DNA of 11,676 nt from Phoronis ovalis (lineage: Eukaryota; Phoronida; Phoronidae): positions 1 through 11,676 of the forward strand of contig JAOXYB010051212.1 in NCBI GenBank assembly GCA_028565635.1, in the 5' to 3' direction. The position numbers were made by a program, and so were the translations under genes. Shown one piece after another: positions 1 to 10,971 of this stretch. The notes under the pieces were generated by a model. The model did no database searches and was not told the DNA's origin. It was given only the letters and a program-made list of their open reading frames with translations. Every line of letters begins with the position of its first letter. Positions within the stretch are counted from its first letter, which is position 1.

Positions 1-690
1 AATTAAATTTTGTCGACTATGGAACAATCTTTTGGCTTACATAATTTTTGACATCGTTGATTATAACTGCACATATACTGGCACCTAGAAGGAACTGAAT
101 GTTTTGCAGCGGATGAGCTGCTAATTTTTGGTCCTCTGGTTTATAATTTGAGACATTTAGTTTCGTGCAGGGGATGCAGGTTGGTTCATAACTTGTTATT
201 TCATAATTGATTAAATATTTATACTATTTAAGTTATACATATTGCTATGACTAAATTGAATTGCAGGAAGTCCCATTACCATAACAGGAATACTGCTGAA
301 ATGCGTTCAGACAATTGATGTTTAATCAATAAGTGGCATGTCATGTTTGTTATGACACACCTCTAATTTGCCCCCAATTTTACCATATATTGCCTAGCTT
401 GCACTTTGAAAATCTTTAGTAGGTTTGGAAATTTCCAAGATATCTGAGAAAATACCATTTGGGCGACAATGTTCGATGTAAAGCAAAGTTTCCTATGAAT
501 GCAGACTGAAGTAACAAAATTAAGAAATTATTAAACATTTTTAAATGCAATTTTATGTCCATCTGGCACACAACTGACAACTTGAGGCATGTGTATATGG
601 TACTGTCATGTTAAATTGTTAAACTTTCATAAACCAATGTGATCCTATAATCATGATATGAATAAAGTGTGATAAATAAGTTTTTTGTGC
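1..690 (+). other. Non-coding stretch, possibly the 3' UTR of a plus-strand gene lying to the left
   Basis: I see no coding exon on either strand. The only suggestive signal is a plus-strand AATAAA at 661-666, followed by TTTTTTGTGC about 20 nt later, which together look like a polyadenylation site. If real, a gene to the left ends here and converges tail to tail with NDUFS8. Ordinary AT-rich intergenic DNA is equally possible. Confidence 0.3.
661..666 (+). terminator. Possible plus-strand poly(A) signal AATAAA
   Basis: Canonical hexamer with a U/GU-rich tract (679-689) at a suitable distance. There is no visible upstream coding exon to tie it to, and AATAAA is common by chance in AT-rich DNA. 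Confidence 0.3.
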
Positions 691-815
691 ACCAATTGCT
701 TTATTTACAAATTTAAATGCCACTTTGATTCTATATCGGGAGTTTTTCATTGTGTCCTCTCTGCTTGCTGTCAGAGCAGATTTACCTTCAGAGCCTGATC
801 AAGAAAGTAAAGAAA

Positions 816-978
816 CAACCTGTTCTGTTTTTGTTTTATTAAACATTCACTCCATCAAGAACACAAGATACAGACTCCATCTATTTCAAACAATACTTCA
901 TATAATGTGAATTATTCCCATATGTAAATAAGATTACTTCTGCACTGTTTGTATGTACATTCACTAAAATTGGTTGTT
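816..978 (-). other. Probable NDUFS8 3' UTR with AATAAA poly(A) signal
   Basis: The first AATAAA on the minus strand past the stop codon is at 840-835, about 140 nt downstream. It is followed by a U/GU-rich stretch, as expected of a cleavage site. The left boundary (about 816) is estimated from the usual 10-30 nt spacing and is not directly visible. Confidence 0.6.
835..840 (-). terminator. Poly(A) signal AATAAA for NDUFS8
   Basis: Canonical hexamer on the minus strand and the only one between the NDUFS8 stop codon and this position. A GU-rich GGTTGTTTC lies just beyond on the same strand. Confidence 0.6.
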
Positions 979-3565
<2,587 letters not shown>

Positions 3566-5539
3566 CTTGATCACTTCGGATATTAACGAACAGATACGGA
3601 AATAAACGACCGAGTGCAAGTCGGTCCAGGAATAAATAGTCATAAGCTGGTATAAGGACACAATTGATTTTCCCATCCACTTCTATAGTAATTTCATGCA
3701 ATTTAAATCATTATAAAAAATTCCCAAACATTGCGCGAAGAAAATTACCTGTTGGGAACTGAAGATTATGTATCCTGCTCCCAGTAAATTTTTCGTGCAG
3801 GCATGACAATCAACATTTTTTGCTATTACATTTTGTAGATTACCCCCAGAAAAATACAACCGAACAACTGACAAAATTCATAACTATGCCCTGGCTCAAA
3901 TAATCCTATCAAATTTTGGAATATTTTACTTTAAGAAACCAATGCTAGTTTTAATCTCTTGCACAATGATTTCCCTTTCAAACAGAAACAACAAAAAAAC
4001 CCAGCGCCAAGGAGGAAAAAAGAAAAAAATCAAAAATTTAAGGTGTTCGCACTTCAGGGCCAGACTACTCCGCCACCACTGTGGTTACATCAATTGTGAC
4101 CTTATGCCAGCTACCGTCTCCATTCCTTGATTTTACTATAGTTTTTAAACTTAAAAGTTACTCGCTCATTCGCCTGGTCACGTTTGGTCTCCAACACAGA
4201 CTATATATCTTATAAATGTACTAAATAAATTGTTTTAACTATAAGCTCGCAAACGTCAAAAATTTGTTTTAAAATTAATAGTGCATATTATTATCAGATA
4301 TAGTTGCATGTAGGATAGAAATTTATATAGGGATTTAAACACATATAAACTCAATTTTTAACAAAACAGAATTTAAAAGTACAGCAAGGGTCTAAACTTA
4401 GACTAGATCACGTTAAGTCCTGTTTTGTGATATTTATATATTTTATAGGTGACATAATATGCAAGACTGTTGGACCAAAAACAACCTGTCAGTTGTGGCT
4501 CGTGTGGGCAAAAGGGCCATGGGGAAAGCACCCTGATTCTATTTCATTTTTTGAGATTTTAAGTCACAACCGTTGTTTTTATGACCATTCAGCAACAACT
4601 AGTGTTACATGCCACTAGTGTGCTGTTTAAAGCAGATGTACGAGTAATATAGACTTTGTCGACATTTGTTCATGCAGAATTAATACAGAAAACAAAACTC
4701 CTTTTCCGTCACGGTCATACAAAAACTATTTTATAGTTTGGTTTTAAAAAATTACAGCAGTGTTTAAGCGGAAAGCAAGTTAGTAAAAATGTGTGAGTCC
4801 TAGGTCAAATTCCAAGAATATTTCCCGAAAAAAACTGTGTCCTATACTATAGAATAAACCTAAAGCAAAAGGGAATCCCAAGAGGGAAATATTGTGTTTC
4901 TGATTTTATTGTGATGCATAGGTTTTATTTCTTTAAATTTGATATTTATTCCCAGTTTTTTTACATTGCCTAATGTTAAATATGTTATTAATTTAACGGA
5001 ATAACTTTACTGATTCTTCAGTTTTCAGTCATGCTTTCTTTATTCTTCTTATAAATTGTAGGTCTTCTAAACCAGAAACTATAATGGTTTGTTTAATCTC
5101 AGTTGTAAACTGAGCTTTCATGAAGATAAAACAGAAATATTCTTTAAAACTTATTGATTTGTATGCTGATTTTTAAAGTACATTTTCTTTTTTCATATGC
5201 ATATATAAATCGATATCGTGAAAGAATATAATAATATCTGTCGAGATCCGAAAACACATGTGACTATATACCTGTAAGCGGTACGCGGAAAGTATCATAC
5301 CAGATTTAAAAGCTGCAGTTGATTCTAAAAATGCATGAACATTCGTTATTAACCGCACTAATTTGATATTAAATTATTAAAAAGGACGAACATCTGTTCT
5401 TAGAATAAATGTCACATATCAATATGTTTGCGATCGATCCAAAAAAGACTGAAAAATATCTGGAAGATGAGATCACTCCGGATATTCAATGCGCACGCCC
5501 ACTTTCGGTACATCCGGGTATTTTTGATCCAGTTCCAAT
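3566..5539. promoter_or_regulatory. Shared intergenic region between the divergent NDUFS8 and dynein LIC start codons
   Basis: About 1.97 kb with no supportable gene. Both edges (roughly 3526-3640 and 5455-5580) are richer in CpG than the AT-rich middle, fitting two separate promoters. On the NDUFS8 side the plus strand has CGGAA-type ETS-like cores near 3576 and 3597, which are weak. The middle holds a small hairpin (5098-5114, CTCAGTT and AACTGAG around GTA) and a short ACTAGTGT direct repeat near 4600-4622, both possibly chance. No clear TATA box is placed relative to a known start site. Confidence 0.5.
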
Positions 5540-5592
5540 ATGGCGCCCATCGGCGACAGCTCATCCCGGGGTGTAAAAACAGAGCAAAATAA
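5467..5592 (+). other. Possible overlapping upstream ORF of the dynein LIC mRNA
   Basis: An ATG at 5467 opens a 41-codon frame, out of frame with the LIC start at 5540 and ending past it at TAA 5590-5592. If transcription starts upstream of 5467, this uORF would compete with the main start. The peptide resembles nothing I know, and the transcription start is unknown. Confidence 0.25.
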
Positions 5593-5619
5593 AGCACAAG
5601 ACGATGGCCAAAACTTATG
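5540..5619 (+). CDS. DYNC1LI1: Dynein LIC coding exon 1 (residues 1-26, start codon)
   Basis: ATG at 5540 with A at -3 and G at +4. It encodes a short hydrophilic N-terminus ([11 protein letters not shown]) ending DDGQNL plus TG, which joins with the next exon's G to give the conserved Trp27. The donor is TG|GTAAGA. The same frame has a TGA at 5525-5527, so no N-terminal extension is possible in this exon. Confidence 0.88.
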
Positions 5620-8600
5620 GTAAGATGCTAAGTGTAACCGACGAATGCTCATCATGTATACACCAAAGATTAGTGTTCTAGCATGACCCTAACTGAATCT
5701 ATGATGCATACATTGCAATACTTCATTCACTGATTCATCAGTGATCAGACATCAGTCGATCAGACGACCTGAGCTATTATTTAGCTTTTTCAAAGTTTGT
5801 ATTTCTTGACTGAAAATACAAATGCTAAACTGAATATCATTTAGTTTGTTGGTCTATTGTATAAATGAGGACTACATGTTCATTGTTGATCTGCTTATTA
5901 TGATGAAAATAAACCATGTCGAAGGAGATCATAAAAATGAATTCTTTAATCTTTAATCCTTTATTCTATTTTTAGCATACTAAATAGTAATATCTTCCTA
6001 GGGGATCCCTAGGTGCAAACAAGGATATAGTCCTAGATACCCCATTATGTCAGCCTAGTTTCTATTGGGTCATGTTTTTTTTGCTATATGAAATAAGCCA
6101 AACTTGTTTACAATATATTTAAATGGTCATGGGACTGGTGTTTCTAATGAAGCGTAACTTATAAAAAGTGTCAACTACTTTTATATAGCAAAAACCTATG
6201 ACTTTACAGTCAAGTTGTAGGCTGACATAGTGGAGTAGTGGGAGAGGCTGATAGGATTTTGCTGCAGAATCTCCTATCACTTAAACCTGTTCTTTCTCTT
6301 TGGATGATGTCTTCAAGAACAAAAAGTACCTATACGCTACCTAGATTTGTAGAGTTATACTGTTACGTTTAGGTTTGTTCTGATAATGATATAGCATCCA
6401 TAACATGTTTGTTTTGCAGGAACACAATACTAAGTGAAGTTCGGTCCAGTTCCACACAAAAACTTCCTTCTTCCAACTGTGTCCTGGTATTAGGTAAGCG
6501 TAGTTTATTTATGTCTATCTTAGTACTTTTAAAGGTAGATGTATTTTTTCTGAATACTGATTAGCTGGTAATAACATTTAAAACAATTTTTAATAGTGTA
6601 TGACAAAAGTGGAAACTAAGGAAAATACAGTGGTGCATTACAAACATTCTATACCTTTAAGCCGTGTAGTTACATTGGTAAAATACCTCAAATATCTGTT
6701 TGTAAGTCTAAGACAATACATGCTTACGGAAACACTTAGCAAGTGCATTAGTGTTGCAGGTGGGTAAAGTAAACATATTACATAGACCCCTCTTGGATCT
6801 AACCAGTTTTAATGAAATATATCTCCATCCCTCTTCTGGCTCATAGGTGATAATGAATCTGGTAAAACAACACTTTTTGCCAAATTGCAAGGTAATGAAG
6901 ACCCAAAGAAAGGATGTGGATTAGAATATAATTATTTAGATGTTAGTGATGAATACAGAGAGGGTAAGTATTATTTGATATTTGTTACTAAGTTGGAAGT
7001 TGTCATAATGTAATATGTGAACAATCTCGTTGAATAGATTAAAATCACTTTCGGAGATTTGAAGTTTGAATATTCTTACCATTGCCTTTGCTCTACTCTC
7101 TCTAAGTTGTTTAAGCGAAGTAATAACAAATGCTTACGACTTTATAGATCAGACAAGATTAGGAGTTTACACATTAGATGGTGACCCTACTCATACTGGG
7201 TTACTCAAGTTTGCTCTCACAGAAGAAAATTTCGCACACACCTTAGTTCTTATAGTAGTCTCAATGGCTCAGCCGTGGGCAATAATGGAATCTGTAACAA
7301 AATGGACGACAATTTTACGAGATCACATTGACATATTACAAATACCTAGAGAGGAGTTAAAAGAATACGAGGACAGTTGTAAGTGATTTTGTGTTACTCT
7401 ATTATGCCTGTTAGTTAGAAAAATTAATTCATAAATTTATTTTCTGCAACTTAATTGGTCATTCTTTTAACATGTTACTTATTTAATCAGCCAATATTGC
7501 AAGTTATTACAAAAATTTTGTGAACAGGAAAGAGTTCATATTTACAAGACATAACAAAAATATGTTAGGCCAGTATGTGTCTGATTTTAAAATTGAACTA
7601 AAGTGATATGACAGGTTAAAGACAGTGGCTCTACGGTAATTATAAAAATCTTACAAAATAAATGTGTTGTTTGAGTCATCAATGGGAAGTTAATATTACA
7701 CAGAACATATGCTCATAAAAGATATTCAACTGTTGCTCAGAATTTGACAGGATTAACTTCTTGCGAAAAGTACTATTTTTAACTTACTCTATCACAACAA
7801 GACATCTCTGTCAACATGAGCCCGCCACGAGCTACCACAGTGGAACATAAGTGATGCGGCAGTCGCTAAGGAATTCCTTCAACCTGATTGTCTAACAGAT
7901 TGGAGTTTGATTAACTTGGACTGAGTTTATAATTTTACCAAAATTTTACTAAAAGCTATTAAAATGAGGGTGAAATAGAGTTCAACAAATGATATTAAAA
8001 TATTCTCCATTTTATTTTTGATTAATTTATCATAAGAAATACAAATTTTCATTACAACTGAATACTATAAATATAATCAAAGTTTGAGCCAGTGTTTTAA
8101 AGAAGTGTTATATTAATAATTAATAAGTAACATTAAAATAATATAGTTGAAGTTAATAATAATTTGTGAAATGCAGCTTAAAGTGTATTACAAGCAGTTA
8201 AAGATTCCAGTCTGACATATGTTTCAAGGTCATTGACCCCAGTACGCATCAACCATAAAGATAGTATATTGTCCACTATTTAAGAGTTCAAAAAAACATA
8301 TTCTTTCCCTGTGGAGAACTGACATGTTAGTTTACACTCTTTGGAATTAAACAATGTTGAATCAATTAAAACTACATTGTTATAGCTTCCTCTTATTTAA
8401 AATGTGAATCCCAAGATAAGTTTTGTTTGTGAAAACAGTGAATTGACACCTTAAAAAGGTAGGTTGTCTGATATTTTCACGGTAATTACGTGTTTATTAA
8501 CACATTTTTGGGTTGTTTTAATTTGTAGTAGTGAGGCACTTCCAAGAGTACACAGAGCCAACCAGTGCTGAGGGTCATTTAGTACAATCTGCACAAAAGC

Positions 8601-10971
8601 GATATGATAACCCACTACACCCTACAAGCCAATCAGGAGAGGAACAGAAAGTTTTATTACCTCTTGAAGAAACTACACTGACACAGAATTTAGGAATACC
8701 TATTGTTGTAGTCATAACAAAGGTCAGAGGCTGTAGTGTAAAATGCTGCTGATAAATTTTACTGTGAACAAGGATATTTCGTTATATATATGAAAAACAC
8801 AATGGTACCAGTCATTTGTGTGACTGTTGTTTATTCTTTATTTAGAATACTGTATAAAAGAGGTTTCTAACTTCAAATTTACAATATGTATTTTGTTGTT
8901 TGTTTACATCCTACTACAAGAACTGTGTTGATTGGAGAGCCGTTGAAGGTTCGTATTAGGCAGCTATATAATGTTTCTCAGGAAACGAGGAAGGGAATTT
9001 TAGGGGGAAATGTACAAACAGAAAACGTTGATTTGTTTAGTGTGATCAGTGCTGCATAAATATAATAATTTTTGCTTGTGCTAAGTGCATGTACTTGTAT
9101 TGCATGTTTGTTTTAGTGAATAATTTATAGGTTTTAATTTTTATTACAGGGTGATGCAATCTCAACTCTAGAAAAAGAACAGGACTATAGAGAGGAACAT
9201 TTTGATTTTATTCAGCAACATATTAGAAAATTCTGCTTAAATTGTATCCTTTTGTCTTGTATTGTTCTACAGAATACATTAACAGCATGGACAATTTTTA
9301 ACAAAGCATTAACACTAAGCACAGTAGGATCTTGTAAGTGTAACAACAATACTGTTAATTGTATCTAGAAAGTTAAATGAAACTAAACAAATTCTTGCAC
9401 ATTTTCAGTTGTCCTCAAAACACTTTAATTGCCAGTACATAGTAAGTAATGTCTGGTAAATCAGGACACAGTACAGTCATTGTCTTGAAATTTCTCATAC
9501 AGTCAAGCTTTGACACTTGCTAGAAAGGTACGCAATTAGAGAACATAACACAAGTTGCCCTTTTCATAAATTAAAAGAGATCGTCTTATTGGTGGTTGTG
9601 TTATTACTCATAAATACTGGTGGAATGGTAATGGTTGAAAGGAGCCTTCTTTTGCCAGATTGGGTGCCTTAGAAAAATGGGGTAGGGCAAAGAATCTTAA
9701 GCACTGAAATGGGCATTCTGTCACGTTGGTTGTGTTTATTCATGTAAAATTTTAAGGTATGAACATTAGTAGCAATGAACAAGTCATGAATACAAGGGAA
9801 AAAAAAGTATGATTCCTGAACTAATTTTTTAGATGGTGCATCATTATTTTACACGTCTGTCAAGGAAGAAAAGAACTGTGATTTATTATATAAATATTTA
9901 GTACACAGAATATATGGTTTCCCATTCACATCTGGGGCATTTGTTGTAGAAAAAGATTCTGTATTTGTGTAAGTATTATTTTGTGTCATAACAGTGAATA
10001 AAATTGGCAAGATTCAATACCCATGTTCTATCAATAAGGATGTACTTCTGTGCTGTATTTTTGTTCAGGGTTGTTTCGGAAATATTTTGAGGGCCAGAGG
10101 TGGTACTTTTGTTTTGTACTCCATTACTCATAGATTTGAGAATAACCCACTGTATAATACTTTGGTAAATAGCAATACTATTAAGAAAATAAGAAAAATA
10201 TTCTTTGACTGCTGAATGTTTTGTGAAACTGACCTGAATAAAACTAATGCAAATTTTTAAAGTAACCTGATTTTACAGCCCAGCAGGATGGGATAATGAA
10301 AAGAAAATTAGTATTTTATACGACAACATGTCTAGCATGCGACCAGATGACTCGTACGAAGATGTTATTGCAAAACCGATAACAAGGCGTACAGTTCATC
10401 GTGATGCTGAATTAGTTGCAGAAGATGAACAAACTTTTCTTCTCAAACAGCAAGCCCAGCTTAGTAAAGCACCGGCTCCAGCTGGAACACGAGCAGTAAG
10501 TTAGTTGCTGCTGACATACATGTAGCTTGATGAAATCAGTATAAATGCCATTTTTGAAGCGATGCTTTAATTCTAGAATTTACTACTTCATGAAAGTGTT
10601 AATCTTGGTCAGTGCTGTGCAGTGATAAAATGTGTAATAACATTGAGTGTTGTACTAAATTTGTTGGGGAGCTGCACTTTATACATCCCTAGGGCTGGGA
10701 ATTGGTTAATGAAGTCTGATGAAGGTAAATAGGATTTTAGATAACCTAGTGTTTCTTGTCAGTTTCTGTTTGATTTTTGTTATTTATTATTATACTGTAT
10801 AATAACCGTATGTAATTATAATCAGCTGATGGTGGAACAGCCATTCACCAGATACTTTTGTTACAGGAGGGTTCACCTTTACGCCAAACGGGACCTACTG
10901 CAAAATCTTCATCTCCAAGGCCAGCTGCTACTACTGCAGGTAGCCCTGCTTTGGGTTCATCACCAAAGAAG
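5540..10971 (+). CDS. DYNC1LI1: Cytoplasmic dynein 1 light intermediate chain, 9 exons visible, 3' end outside the window
   Basis: The spliced CDS is join of 5540-5619, 6420-6493, 6847-6963, 7148-7378, 8529-8722, 9150-9243, 9833-9968, 10279-10495 and 10867-10971: 1248 nt, 416 residues, all junctions in frame. LIC subunits bind the dynein heavy chain through a Ras-like domain and bind cargo adaptors through a C-terminal helix. Visible here are W27 with the NTILSEV start of the domain, a P-loop GDNESGKTT (52-60), LDGD (100-103), PW (133-134), a TKGD nucleotide-motif equivalent (231-234), YTSVKEEKN (270-278), PAGWDNEKK, and the AEDEQ and LLKQQ blocks. The tail from about 378 is Ser/Pro/Ala-rich. 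The adaptor-binding FFNSLL-type helix is absent and should lie beyond 11676. It resembles vertebrate LIC1 slightly more than LIC2, but an invertebrate gene is likely to predate that split, so the symbol is approximate. Confidence 0.95.
5997..6013. repeat. Palindrome CCTAGGG-GAT-CCCTAGG
   Basis: A perfect 7-bp inverted repeat with a 3-nt spacer, 26 bp left of the MITE-like element. Function unknown. Confidence 0.6.
6040..6235 (+). mobile_element. MITE-like inverted-repeat element (196 bp), TA-flanked
   Basis: The arms begin C(C/T)CCA(T/C)TATGTCAGCCTA on each strand. A perfect 12-mer TATGTCAGCCTA at 6046-6057 pairs with 6218-6229. Further in, GTCAT (6069-6073) pairs with 6198-6202, and TTTTTGCTATAT (6078-6089) pairs with 6183-6194. 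The arms are about 50 bp and imperfect. A TA dinucleotide flanks both ends (6038-6039, 6236-6237), as expected of a Tc1/mariner-type target duplication. The element is too short to encode a transposase. The family assignment is inference; the paired arms are directly visible. Confidence 0.75.
6249..6279. repeat. Inverted repeat TGATAGGA / TCCTATCA, 15-nt loop
   Basis: A perfect 8-bp stem (6249-6256 with 6272-6279) just right of the MITE-like element. The loop contains the palindrome CTGCAG. Confidence 0.55.
6420..6493 (+). CDS. DYNC1LI1: Dynein LIC coding exon 2 (residues 27-51)
   Basis: After a TTTGTTTTGCAG acceptor it encodes [11 protein letters not shown], then [12 protein letters not shown], the first beta strand that leads into the P-loop. 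It matches ILSEVSTRSRSKLP and the following strand of vertebrate LICs. The donor GTAAGC splits Gly52. Confidence 0.95.
6494..6846 (+). other. Dynein LIC intron 2
   Basis: A 353-bp GT-AG intron, phase 1. I see nothing in it beyond good splice sites and a long pyrimidine tract before the acceptor. Confidence 0.9.
6847..6963 (+). CDS. DYNC1LI1: Dynein LIC coding exon 3 (residues 52-90, P-loop)
   Basis: It holds the P-loop GDNESGKTT (Lys58, Thr59) and the conserved LQG, KKG-GLEY-YL and DVSDEYRE stretches. The acceptor has a long pyrimidine tract ending CTCATAG; the donor is GTAAGT. Confidence 0.97.
7148..7378 (+). CDS. DYNC1LI1: Dynein LIC coding exon 4 (residues 91-167)
   Basis: It begins with [18 protein letters not shown], matching DDQTR---WILDGDLYHKGLL of vertebrate LIC1, and continues through the core strand before PW133-134 to [12 protein letters not shown] and EEL. 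The intron immediately upstream is also open in this frame, but homology places the start at the ATAG acceptor (7146-7147). The donor is GTAAGT. Confidence 0.97.
7379..8528 (+). other. Dynein LIC intron 4
   Basis: The largest intron (1150 bp), phase 1. The block at about 7800-7925 is less AT-rich than its surroundings and may be an old repeat, but I cannot assign it. An exact 9-bp inverted repeat, GAAGTTAAT (7686-7694) with 7752-7760, may be chance. The stretch 8100-8165 is nearly pure AT. No gene seen. Confidence 0.85.
8529..8722 (+). CDS. DYNC1LI1: Dynein LIC coding exon 5 (residues 168-232)
   Basis: It encodes [10 protein letters not shown], a divergent acidic/polar loop with Q and S residues, then [19 protein letters not shown] and ITK. 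It corresponds to LIRDFQEYVEP ... LTHNLGIPVLVVCTK in vertebrates. The end at 8722 is set by homology (TK followed by GDAIS in exon 6) and uses a weak GTCAGA donor; a GTAAAA donor 15 nt later is also in frame. Confidence 0.92.
8723..9149 (+). other. Dynein LIC intron 5
   Basis: A 427-bp intron, phase 0, with a weak GTCAGA donor and a TTATTACAG acceptor. No other feature seen. Confidence 0.85.
9150..9243 (+). CDS. DYNC1LI1: Dynein LIC coding exon 6 (residues 233-263)
   Basis: It encodes [20 protein letters not shown] and then IRKFCLN, highly conserved in LICs. It ends one base into Tyr264, at a U12-type donor GTATCCTTT. Confidence 0.96.
9244..9252 (+). promoter_or_regulatory. U12-type 5' splice site GTATCCTTT
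   Basis: Matches the minor-spliceosome donor consensus RTATCCTTT at every position. No other donor identified in the window resembles it. Confidence 0.88.
9813..9821 (+). promoter_or_regulatory. U12-type branch site TTCCTGAAC
   Basis: One mismatch to TTCCTTRAC; the likely branch adenosine is 9820 (or 9819), about 12 nt from the intron end. Confidence 0.75.
9833..9968 (+). CDS. DYNC1LI1: Dynein LIC coding exon 7 (residues 264-308)
   Basis: It completes Tyr264 and encodes [29 protein letters not shown], and VVEKDSVF, all conserved. The donor is GTAAGT. Confidence 0.97.
9969..10278 (+). other. Dynein LIC intron 7
   Basis: A 310-bp GT-AG intron, phase 2. An open frame of 73 codons inside it looks like chance. 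No other feature seen. Confidence 0.9.
10279..10495 (+). CDS. DYNC1LI1: Dynein LIC coding exon 8 (residues 309-381)
   Basis: It encodes [27 protein letters not shown] and [14 protein letters not shown], the end of the globular domain and the following helix, then an Ala/Pro-rich start of the tail. Acceptor TTTTACAG, donor GTAAGT. Confidence 0.96.
10496..10866 (+). other. Dynein LIC intron 8
   Basis: A 371-bp GT-AG intron, phase 0. I see nothing else in it. Confidence 0.9.
10867..10971 (+). CDS. DYNC1LI1: Dynein LIC coding exon 9 (residues 382-416, Ser/Pro-rich tail, partial gene)
   Basis: A 35-codon, phase 0 exon of Ser/Pro/Thr/Ala-rich sequence with four SP sites (S384, S397, S407, S413). 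SPLR and SPKK fit the proline-directed CDK consensus S-P-x-K/R; the LIC tail is known to be phosphorylated at such sites in other animals. It ends at a GTATGC donor, so the gene continues to the right. Confidence 0.85.

Larger units (their letters stand above)
5620..6419 (+). other. Dynein LIC intron 1
   Basis: An 800-bp GT-AG intron, phase 2. It contains a 16-bp palindrome at 5728-5743 (CACTGAT, TC, ATCAGTG), the MITE-like element at 6040-6235 and the two hairpins that flank it. Confidence 0.9.
9244..9832 (+). other. Dynein LIC intron 6, U12-type (minor spliceosome) intron
   Basis: The donor GTATCCTTT at 9244-9252 is the full U12 GT-subtype consensus. A branch-site match TTCCTGAAC at 9813-9821 (consensus TTCCTTRAC, one mismatch) puts the branch A about 12 nt before the AG at 9831-9832, within the tight U12 spacing. 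The intron is phase 1 and 589 bp. Homology on both sides (CLN, then Y-GAS) fixes the junction independently. Confidence 0.88.

Noticed and set aside
725-910. Plus-strand 61-codon frame opposite the NDUFS8 3' end
   Set aside because: It overlaps the NDUFS8 3' UTR and its poly(A) signal on the other strand, and has no homology.
3683-3874. Minus-strand 63-codon frame upstream of NDUFS8 with an AACAG|GTAATT donor-like site, possible upstream exon
   Set aside because: No homology, and the TISU-like context at 3558-3569 argues for a short leader. A non-coding first exon is possible but unsupported.
3942-4130. Plus-strand 62-codon frame in the intergenic region
   Set aside because: Low-complexity Lys/Asn/Gln start, no known domain, no splice or promoter context.
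4427-4618. Plus-strand 63-codon frame in the intergenic region
   Set aside because: No homology recognised; may be part of an old repeat because its composition is less AT-rich, but I cannot support an assignment.
5473-5655. Minus-strand open frames over the dynein LIC first exon, with a protein-like stretch ([15 protein letters not shown])
   Set aside because: They lie antisense to a well-supported first coding exon and its 5' leader, have no splice context that extends them, and match no family I know. The protein-like look is probably due to the less AT-rich promoter composition.
7686-7760. 9-bp inverted repeat GAAGTTAAT / ATTAACTTC as a second transposon
   Set aside because: The arms do not extend, no target duplication is visible, and AT-rich 9-mers recur by chance at this distance.
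7800-7925. Possible tRNA-derived SINE in dynein intron 4 (an A-box-like TAGCTCGTGG on the minus strand)
   Set aside because: No B box at the right distance and side, no poly(A) tail and no target duplication.
9994-10215. 73-codon open frame inside dynein intron 7
   Set aside because: The intron is bounded by strong splice sites and homology on both sides, and the frame shows no family features.
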